Made by a program: the position numbers and the translations under genes. A model generated the notes under the pieces. The model searched no databases. It was not told the DNA's origin and was given only the letters and a program-made list of their open reading frames with translations. 39,135 nucleotides of DNA from positions 1 to 39,135 of the forward strand of contig JACZKE010000068.1 of the NCBI GenBank assembly GCA_014860225.1, written 5' to 3'. Of the stretch, positions 33,506 through 39,135 are shown one piece after another (position 1 is the stretch's first letter; each line of letters opens with the position of its first letter). The stretch is from Desulfuromonadales bacterium (GTDB lineage Bacteria > Desulfobacterota > Desulfuromonadia > Desulfuromonadales > BM103).

Positions 33506-33565
33506 GTAACGATTCAGCACATAAGCGAGTGCATGTGGCGTTGAGTAAGGGAGCTGAATCGTTAC
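33506..33565. mobile_element. MITE-like element with 13-bp perfect terminal inverted repeats
   Basis: GTAACGATTCAGC at 33506-33518 is perfectly repeated in inverted form at 33553-33565, giving a 60-bp element. It is flanked by CATGATCA (33498-33505) and CATGATTA (33566-33573), an 8-bp direct repeat differing at one base, as expected for a target-site duplication. Termini starting GTAA and 8-bp duplications are typical of IS66-family elements, so an IS66-related non-autonomous origin is possible. It has no coding capacity. Confidence 0.6.
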
Positions 33566-33627
33566 CATGATTAAACCATTTACATTTGGTTCTTGTGAAG
33601 TCCGAAAGTCTGATACAGGAGGTTGTC

Positions 33628-33819
33628 ATGGATGAACTGACGGCACGCATCGTTGAGCTTGAAATCCGCTACACTCACCAACTCAGCCTGGTCGAAGAAC
33701 TGAATGTGGAACTGACGAGTGCGAATGCCCGTATTGATCGGCTTGAACGCGAAGTAAGAACCATGCATGACATGCTCGGTAGTCTGGGTCCGGAACTTAC
33801 CGAGTCTCCTGACGAGTAG
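33628..33819 (+). CDS. slyX: SlyX family protein
   Basis: 63 aa, almost entirely predicted coiled coil (ELTARIVELEIRY and RIDRLEREVRTMHDML), with a proline-containing tail. Function in the family is not defined. AGGAGG gives a strong ribosome site that decides the start at 33628, although the frame is open back to 33586. It precedes the rhodanese gene by 3 bases. Confidence 0.85.
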   Translation: MDELTARIVELEIRYTHQLSLVEELNVELTSANARIDRLEREVRTMHDMLGSLGPELTESPDE

Positions 33820-33822
33820 CAT

Positions 33823-34320
33823 ATGTTCAATGATCTGAAACGCATTGGCCTGGAAGCCTGCGTACTGATTGCCTTCGGCGTGCTGGTCGGCCTGAGTCTG
33901 AACCACCAGTTGCTCCTGGATGCCTTCTCCGGTCATCTTGTTTCCCTGCCACGGCAAATTGCACAGGAGAGCGTTCCAATCGCTCTGCCAATACCTGCTC
34001 TGATTGATGAAGTGCAGCAGGTAGCGGCTTCCGGCGGGTTGATCGTTGATGCGCGCAGCCCCGAGCAGTACGCCGCGGGCCATATCGACGGTGCTGTGTC
34101 GCTGCCGCTGGTTGAGATCGATGCAGCGCTGCCGGATTTCATCGCCCGCATCGACAAAAACCGGACCCTTGTTATTTACTGCAGCGGTTTCGGTTGCCCG
34201 GACTCCTTCGATCTGGCTGTACGTCTGATCGAATCGGGCTACACGGATGTACGGGTTTTCGAAGGTGGCTATCCGGAATGGCGAGACGCCGGCCTGCCGG
34301 TTGCGGGTGACGAGCAATGA
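33823..34320 (+). CDS. Membrane-anchored rhodanese-domain protein
   Basis: 165 aa. One N-terminal hydrophobic helix (about 11-30) is followed by a rhodanese domain: VDARSPEQYAAGHIDGAVSLP, then the active-site loop YCSGFGCPDS with the catalytic Cys120 and an extra Cys125, and VFEGGYPEWRDAGLPV at the end. The domain probably faces the periplasm, where it may transfer sulfur or handle persulfides. It overlaps the MauE/DoxX gene as ATGA, so the two likely act together. Confidence 0.88.
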   Translation: MFNDLKRIGLEACVLIAFGVLVGLSLNHQLLLDAFSGHLVSLPRQIAQESVPIALPIPALIDEVQQVAASGGLIVDARSPEQYAAGHIDGAVSLPLVEIDAALPDFIARIDKNRTLVIYCSGFGCPDSFDLAVRLIESGYTDVRVFEGGYPEWRDAGLPVAGDEQ

Positions 34321-34778
34321 AACGCTTCTTTTATCATCTGGCCCGCCTGACCCTGGCGTTGGTCTTTGTTTATGCCGGTGCAGTGAAGATGCAGGATGTG
34401 GTCGCCTTTGCCGGTCATGTTGCCGCCTACCAGCTTCTCCCCTATGCCATGAACTACCTGGTTGCAGCTACTTTGCCATATGTGGAGTTTCTTGCCGGCG
34501 TCATGCTGCTGCTCAATGCCCGGGTGCGGCCGGCCCTGCTGGTCATCGGCGCTATGACTCTGGTTTTCATGGCGGCCCTGGTCTCCGTGCTGCTGCGCGG
34601 ATTGGCGATTGACTGCGGTTGTTTCGATCCGGGCGGTGGCCAGGACGTTACTGCCGGCGTCGCGCTGCTGCGCGATATTGCCCTGATGGTCCTGGTTGTA
34701 CTGGTCTGGTGGCTGCGCGTAAGAATCGAGGAGCGAGGAATGAGGAATGAGGAAAGAGGAATGAGGAAAGAGGAATGA
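34317..34778 (+). CDS. MauE/DoxX-like membrane protein
   Basis: 153 aa with four hydrophobic helices and the motif IDCGCFDPGGG (Cys100, Cys102) typical of MauE/DoxX-type proteins, which act in thiol or redox maturation. Coupling to the rhodanese supports a periplasmic sulfur or redox role. The last about 16 residues are encoded by a purine-rich heptamer repeat, so the C-terminal tail is probably a recent addition from repeat expansion. Confidence 0.82.
   Translation: MKRFFYHLARLTLALVFVYAGAVKMQDVVAFAGHVAAYQLLPYAMNYLVAATLPYVEFLAGVMLLLNARVRPALLVIGAMTLVFMAALVSVLLRGLAIDCGCFDPGGGQDVTAGVALLRDIALMVLVVLVWWLRVRIEERGMRNEERGMRKEE
34728..34778 (+). repeat. GAGGAAN heptamer tandem repeat
   Basis: About six consecutive copies of a 7-base unit, GAGGAAT or GAGGAAA, lie at the 3' end of the MauE/DoxX gene and code its Arg/Glu-rich tail. 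Because the unit is 7 bases long, each extra copy shifts the reading frame. Confidence 0.8.
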
Positions 34779-34833
34779 AGGGGCTGCCCCCGATTTGATC
34801 TGCTGTACCCATCCCGAGAGATAACGAAGTATC

Positions 34834-35802
34834 ATGACCTGGAAAATTCAGCTCAGCAACAGTCTGATTGCGCCGGAGCAACTGGCCGCGCGTTTCGGCA
34901 TCGACCCCGCGCCGCTGCGGACAGTGGCGGCCCGCTATCCGCTGCGCATCACGCCGCACTACCTTGGCCTGATTCAAAAGCCGGGCGATCCGATCTGGCG
35001 GCAGTGCGTTCCTGATCCGAGGGAACTGGAGATAAGCGGCTTGCCCGAGGATTCCTTGAACGAAAGGTCTTTCTCGCCGGTACCGGCGGTTGTGCACCGT
35101 TACCCGGATCGGGCTCTGCTGCTGGTCTCGGGGCAGTGTGCCGGTTATTGCCGCTTCTGTACCCGCAAAAGTCGGGTCGGCACTGCCGCCCTGGCATTTT
35201 CTGCAGAACAGGTTGCCGCAGGGATTGCTTATATTGCGGCCACACCCGCCATTCGCGATGTCATTCTGACAGGCGGCGATCCGCTGCTGCTTGATGACGA
35301 CCAGCTCGAAGCGATCCTGGAGCAGCTATATAACATCTCCCACGTGGAGATGATCCGCATCGGCAGCCGGGTGCCAGTCACTCTGCCGGAGCGCATCACC
35401 CCGCAACTCTGTGGCCTGCTGGCGCGTTTTCAGCCACTTTATCTCAATACCCATTTCAATCATCCCCGCGAACTGGTTGCCGCCAGCATCGGAGCCTGTG
35501 CGCTTCTTGCCGACGGCGGCATCCCCCTGGGCAATCAGACGGTTTTGCTGCGCGGCGTCAATGACGACCCCGGGGTGATGCTTGAACTCTGCCGCGGCCT
35601 GCTGCGGATGCGGGTGCGCCCTTACTATCTGCACCAGCTTGACCAGGCTAAAGGAACGGGACACTTTCGGGTTCCGGTCGCCACCGGACTCAGTATCGTC
35701 AGCAGTCTGCGTGGCCGGATCTCCGGGATGGCGATCCCGCAGTATGTCACGGATCCGCCGGACGGCAGTGGCAAGGTGCCGCTCGGCGATGCCGATGCGT
35801 AA
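34834..35802 (+). CDS. KamA/EpmB-like radical SAM lysine 2,3-aminomutase family protein
   Basis: 322 aa with the radical SAM motif CAGYCRFC (Cys102, Cys106, Cys109), ILTGGDPLLL, and a C-terminal PLP lysine in GKVPL (Lys314). It ends soon after that lysine, as EpmB does, whereas KamA has a longer C-terminal region. EpmB-type enzymes isomerise lysine to beta-lysine for modifying elongation factor P. No efp or epmA gene was seen in this window, so this role is inferred. The start has only a weak ribosome site. Confidence 0.82.
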   Translation: MTWKIQLSNSLIAPEQLAARFGIDPAPLRTVAARYPLRITPHYLGLIQKPGDPIWRQCVPDPRELEISGLPEDSLNERSFSPVPAVVHRYPDRALLLVSGQCAGYCRFCTRKSRVGTAALAFSAEQVAAGIAYIAATPAIRDVILTGGDPLLLDDDQLEAILEQLYNISHVEMIRIGSRVPVTLPERITPQLCGLLARFQPLYLNTHFNHPRELVAASIGACALLADGGIPLGNQTVLLRGVNDDPGVMLELCRGLLRMRVRPYYLHQLDQAKGTGHFRVPVATGLSIVSSLRGRISGMAIPQYVTDPPDGSGKVPLGDADA

Positions 35803-35841
35803 AATAGATACAAACGGTTTATCGTCACTGCGAACGGCCCA

Positions 35842-37584
35842 TTATCGACGATTTCGCGGTAACTCGGTCAGGTAGATCCCGGCCATACCATCTTCCTCTG
35901 AACCCCCTTCGATGCCCATGCTGGCATTGACCGTCAGCCATCTGCCGCGCAGGCCCTCGCGCTCGATGCCCAGCTCGGTGATGGTTGAGCCCACTGGTGC
36001 CTCAGGATCAAGTGTCTGCCCGTTCATGGTGGTGTCGAGAAGGGGCTCAACATCGACTGTTCGCCCCGGCCCCGGCCATCTCCCGATATAAATACCATCC
36101 ACTGGATTTACATAGACGCCGTCAACCAGTACACCAGCCCTTGCTTTGAAAGCGGCATTGAAGGTCGCACCATTACCCGAAACGGCGACGAACGCCGAGG
36201 AACGCCAGCGTGCCGGTTCGCCGTCGTCTTCGGCGCCTTCTTCGGAATGGCCACTGCTGCCCGCGCAGGGGGTCATGCCGGAATAGTTCCAGAACAGGAA
36301 GTCATCGAAATCCGCACCGGTCTTCGCCACGATCCAGGCTCTGCGCGTGTCGATGTCGTGGACGAAGAATCCCTGATTGACCGGCACTTCTCTTACCTGG
36401 TAGCAGCCGGTCTCGTCGCAGATGCTGTTCGTATCGCCCAGCGTCTCGCCTGTGTCTGCGCAGACCAGGTTCCGGTTGCAATAAGCAATGCGGTCCCGGT
36501 TGCCTTCCTCCGCGCAGTAGAGCCGCACGGTCCTGGTTGCTCCTCCCCAGGAGCCCCAGAAACCTACGAATCGACCGTCGAACGCTGCCCCCTCGCCGAG
36601 GCCGGTGAAGGTCTCGCTTGCGAGCTCGCCGGGGACCTGACCACCGATACTCACCAGCGTGCTGAGTGGCGGCTGGTCCAGCAGCGGCGCCAGGTAGATA
36701 CCGCCCAATGTCGGGTCCTCCTCGTTATCGAAGCCGGCGAACACCATTTGGCCATCCGCGGCGCTGGGCGGGGACGTGGAGCCGAAGACCGTATCGGTTC
36801 CTGGGATCATGGTGTCCGTGTTGTTGGCGATCAGCATCGCAGGCCAACTGCCGCCGGTATCATCATCCGCCAGCACGCGGTAATACACGCCGGTTTTGCC
36901 GATGCCCTCGACCGTGTAGTTGCCCTTGAAGGCGATGATGTTGCCCCCCGTCACTGCCGGTGCTCCGGGGAACACCTCGAAGCGCGTGTTAGGGAATTCC
37001 TCGGGCACCTCGTAGAAATAGAAATCCTCGATGTCGCCAAGCTTGCTTCCGGCTGTGATCAGGTCGCCGAACGGGTTGGCGTAGATCCCCGTCGTCCCGG
37101 TCCGGGTCTGGATGACCTCCCCGGTATCCGGGTCGGTCCCGATAACATAATTCCAGACCGGCGGATGGTTGCCGCGCGTGGCGATGGTGTCCGAGTCCTG
37201 GTCGATGCGCGGGAAGGATGGGGTCTCGACGAATGTCGTGACTAAATTGTTGGGGTGCGGGACTTGGGTGGTCCGGTCAAGGATCCTGATGATGTTGCTG
37301 TTGAAAACCGCCATGTCGCGCGTGTAGATGCCGTGGGTCGGCGGCCCCTGTTCGGAGCCGCCCCGGCTGCGGGCACGGAACACGACCAGACCATCCTGGT
37401 TCACCGAGGGCTGGTTGTAGCTGTTGAAGGTTCGTTCCCCTGGTGAATCGGGTATCCGGTCGTTGTTGTTGACTACCGTGACCCAGTCGAACCTTGGTAT
37501 TGGCTTAGCATGGATGCTGCCGACAATCATGAGCACGCCCAGCAGGGCAGCGCTGACGGCGCCGGTCAGTGTCGATTTTTTCAT
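35842..37584 (-). CDS. Secreted protein of unknown function, repeated beta-propeller-like motifs
   Basis: 580 aa. The N terminus is a signal peptide (cleavage near SIHA-KP). About six segments of 50-80 residues share a pattern of a hydrophobic strand with V.F.A or IAFKG and then a G-I/V-Y turn, for example DGLVVFRAR...HGIYT, NIIAFKGNY...TGVYY, QMVFAGFD...GGIYL and DGVYV...DGIYI. This suggests a beta-propeller or repeat-sheet fold. Five cysteines cluster around residues 360-395. No family was recognised. GGAGGGAG just before the ATG supports the start. It is downstream of the other secreted gene. Confidence 0.75.
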   Translation of the reverse strand: MKKSTLTGAVSAALLGVLMIVGSIHAKPIPRFDWVTVVNNNDRIPDSPGERTFNSYNQPSVNQDGLVVFRARSRGGSEQGPPTHGIYTRDMAVFNSNIIRILDRTTQVPHPNNLVTTFVETPSFPRIDQDSDTIATRGNHPPVWNYVIGTDPDTGEVIQTRTGTTGIYANPFGDLITAGSKLGDIEDFYFYEVPEEFPNTRFEVFPGAPAVTGGNIIAFKGNYTVEGIGKTGVYYRVLADDDTGGSWPAMLIANNTDTMIPGTDTVFGSTSPPSAADGQMVFAGFDNEEDPTLGGIYLAPLLDQPPLSTLVSIGGQVPGELASETFTGLGEGAAFDGRFVGFWGSWGGATRTVRLYCAEEGNRDRIAYCNRNLVCADTGETLGDTNSICDETGCYQVREVPVNQGFFVHDIDTRRAWIVAKTGADFDDFLFWNYSGMTPCAGSSGHSEEGAEDDGEPARWRSSAFVAVSGNGATFNAAFKARAGVLVDGVYVNPVDGIYIGRWPGPGRTVDVEPLLDTTMNGQTLDPEAPVGSTITELGIEREGLRGRWLTVNASMGIEGGSEEDGMAGIYLTELPRNRR

Positions 37585-37623
37585 TTCTCCCTCCTCGGAC
37601 GTGGGGTTGAGCAGGCTCGAACG

Positions 37624-37659
37624 GCAAACAGGGGAGCAGACGAAAACCCCCCTGTTTGC
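37624..37659. promoter_or_regulatory. Intergenic hairpin between the two secreted-protein genes
   Basis: GCAAACAGGGG at 37624-37634 pairs perfectly with CCCCTGTTTGC at 37649-37659 around a 14-base loop. On the minus strand there is no T-run after the stem, so it is probably an mRNA-processing or stabilising stem rather than a terminator. Confidence 0.5.
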
Positions 37660-37721
37660 TGCGGTCTCAATGTTTCCGGCCGTCGCGCTTGCTGTTGCCG
37701 GATCACTTCGGGCGTCGGTTG

Positions 37722-39135
37722 CTAATTTCCGCCGCCACCGCCGCCCGTCACCTTGACATTGGTCGTCGCGGTGACGCTGTCGTTGTTGGGATTCACGTCG
37801 AACTCGGCTTCGATCGTCGCCGTCCAGTTGATTTTGGTCCGCTCACCCAGATTGATGGAGAACAGCGTGGTCCAGGAATCGCTCAAGCCCGCAGCGAGAT
37901 CGACGAAATCGTGTGTCCACGGCGAGCCGATGATCACGCCCCCGTTCTCGGCAACGGCGGTCACCGTCACAGAACCCGAGGCTGCGTCCGGACCGGCATT
38001 GGCGATGTTGACGGTGAACTCCCGGCCCTCCGAGCCATCCACCATCTGCACGGGCACCTGCAGCCCGGAAACATCGCTGATCGACACGTCATAGGTGGTG
38101 TCCTCGCCCGGTATCGCATCACAGGGGACTGGTGTCTGATAGATGATCGGTAGCGGCCAGCTATGCATATAGTCGATGACCGCGCGCGTGTCGTCGGCCG
38201 CCTGGGCAAACCCGGTGATGTTGCTGCTCACTGCTTCCACATCGTCAAAGACGATCTCCATGATCGGATCTACTCCGATGCCGAACGTCGGCGGGTCGGT
38301 ACCAAGCTCGTAGAGATGCTCGAAGGTGCCTGCCACCGGTGCGCTTTCCGGGATATAAGCCGGATCAGGCAGGGCCCCGAAGTTCGTATCGCGGTCATAG
38401 TCGTAGGAGGAGAAGTCCAGGAAGCACTTCCGCACCGTCTGTACAATCCCCATCACTTCTTCCCTGACGTTGATGCAGATTTTGTCACCAAGGATGGTCG
38501 TCACGCTCTCGTCGGTCAGGCCCATGATCTCGTTGAGGTAAACCACCAGGTCCACGTTGACCTCGCCGGTCTTGGAGGATGCGGCGCCGAGGGCCCTGGC
38601 CATGGTGTCGTAAACATCTGCATTTGTCGGCAGTTCTGTCCCGATCGAGCCCGTCAGCAGGAGCTGCCGGTAGATCGCCAGGTTCTGCAGCGGCGAGTCG
38701 ATGGCGCTCGACGTGACCGTCAGGTCGTCTGCGACCCTGCTGGTCACTATCCGTCCGGCGGGGTCGAGGCTGAGGCAGTCGGCGGTGGCCATGTTGACGA
38801 CGACGTCTTCCAGCTGGGATGCAAACACCGTATCCGGAGAACGCGATTCGTTGATCCGTTCGAAGTCGACTTCCTCAGTGCAGATGGCGCATTGAGCTGG
38901 AACCGCGCAAGTGGCCGGGTCGACTGTCACAACCCAGGGTTCGCCGTCGGTCGTCTCATCGCCATCATCGCCCGGTACCAGGCACTCCGTTGGGCAGTCG
39001 ACTGAGCCATTGTCCAGGGGCTGCCAACAGCTATCTTCGGTGAGGTAGGGAACTCCATCGGCGTCACGATAGAGGATGAGGAGGTCACCGTAGTCGGGGG
39101 GCTCGCCGCCACCGCCACCGCCACCACCTCCGCCA
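37722..39135 (-). CDS. Secreted low-complexity protein with Gly-rich linker and CARDB-like domain (partial)
   Basis: This frame is open from its stop (37722) to the window edge, so the 5' end is missing. The visible part begins with about ten glycines, then an acidic, Cys-containing region (LTEDSCWQPL, CPTECL and CAICTEEV), a middle region, and a C-terminal Ig-like domain with EFTVNIANAGPDAASGSV and DVNPNNDSVTATT, typical of CARDB/DUF11-like domains, ending in GGGGGGN. No heme-binding CxxCH motif was found. It is probably extracellular. A GTG at 38930 could be mistaken for a start, but the upstream codons remain open and protein-like. Confidence 0.75.
   Translation of the reverse strand, partial: GGGGGGGGGGEPPDYGDLLILYRDADGVPYLTEDSCWQPLDNGSVDCPTECLVPGDDGDETTDGEPWVVTVDPATCAVPAQCAICTEEVDFERINESRSPDTVFASQLEDVVVNMATADCLSLDPAGRIVTSRVADDLTVTSSAIDSPLQNLAIYRQLLLTGSIGTELPTNADVYDTMARALGAASSKTGEVNVDLVVYLNEIMGLTDESVTTILGDKICINVREEVMGIVQTVRKCFLDFSSYDYDRDTNFGALPDPAYIPESAPVAGTFEHLYELGTDPPTFGIGVDPIMEIVFDDVEAVSSNITGFAQAADDTRAVIDYMHSWPLPIIYQTPVPCDAIPGEDTTYDVSISDVSGLQVPVQMVDGSEGREFTVNIANAGPDAASGSVTVTAVAENGGVIIGSPWTHDFVDLAAGLSDSWTTLFSINLGERTKINWTATIEAEFDVNPNNDSVTATTNVKVTGGGGGGN

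Noticed and set aside
34728-34778. CRISPR array
   Set aside because: The 7-base units are contiguous with no spacers. They are a simple tandem repeat within a coding region.
36247-37245. Plus-strand frame opposite the 580-aa secreted protein (332 codons)
   Set aside because: Antisense shadow in GC-rich sequence. The minus-strand gene has a signal peptide, a strong ribosome site and repeat structure.
37624-37659. Rho-independent terminator between the secreted-protein genes
   Set aside because: The stem is strong but no T-run follows it in the direction of transcription.
38928-38930. GTG as the real start of the last gene
   Set aside because: The frame remains open upstream for 68 more codons with protein-like, cysteine-containing sequence, so the gene runs beyond the window.
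38163-39005. Plus-strand frame opposite the partial secreted protein
   Set aside because: Shadow frame with no start signal and no domain. The minus-strand frame is continuous to the window edge.

Overview
The window looks like a chromosomal segment of a Gram-negative bacterium of the Desulfuromonadales/Geobacter type. This is inference from gene content: an outer-membrane lipid-transport (Mla) operon, MltA lytic transglycosylase, a HemY-type porphyrinogen oxidase beside an AhbD-like radical SAM protein, an aa3/caa3-type oxidase and many dispersed palindromic repeats. No rRNA, tRNA, CRISPR array or complete insertion sequence was recognised. Genes are packed tightly and no gene-free stretch exceeds about 300 bases.

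Layout. 1-259: a palindromic repeat and the mltA leader. 260-3706: mltA (+) meeting a minus-strand set of quinone oxidoreductase, shikimate-kinase-like protein and PilZ protein. 3946-5618: a minus-strand two-component pair. 5909-6982: a nitronate monooxygenase-like flavoprotein. 7236-10845: an AhbD-like radical SAM gene, hemE, hemH and a small zinc-ribbon ORF. 11044-15062: an mlaEFDAC operon ending in a stand-alone cyclic-nucleotide-binding protein. 15074-19237 (minus): a J-domain protein, a PlsC-like acyltransferase with an MFS transporter, and an orphan histidine kinase. 19452-24504 (+): pepN, an atypical SDR and hemY/hemG. 24494-27038 (minus): a methyltransferase, an alpha/beta hydrolase, peptide deformylase and a double-ACT regulator. 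27162-27491: a short RF-type GGQ protein. 27557-33353 (minus): ctaB, coxB with two cytochrome c domains, cox IV, cox III, cox I and SCO1, transcribed from the SCO1 side. 33628-35802 (+): slyX, a membrane-anchored rhodanese, a MauE/DoxX protein and a KamA/EpmB-like radical SAM enzyme. 35842-39135 (minus): two secreted proteins of unknown function, the second running off the window edge.

Functional links. Heme synthesis and heme use are both well represented. HemE, a HemY/CgoX-type oxidase, a ferrochelatase and an AhbD-like protein could together form a complete route to heme through coproporphyrin without HemN or HemF; this is a hypothesis, not an observation. Heme O synthase and the oxidase operon lie a few kilobases further on. 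SCO1, and perhaps the rhodanese/MauE pair, would serve metal and thiol chemistry in the periplasm.

The most unusual non-coding content is a set of at least six kinds of repeat or palindrome. They include three copies of a hairpin with AACGC...GCGTT ends, a 127-bp near-perfect palindrome, and a 60-bp MITE-like element with 13-bp perfect terminal inverted repeats and an 8-bp flanking duplication differing at one position.
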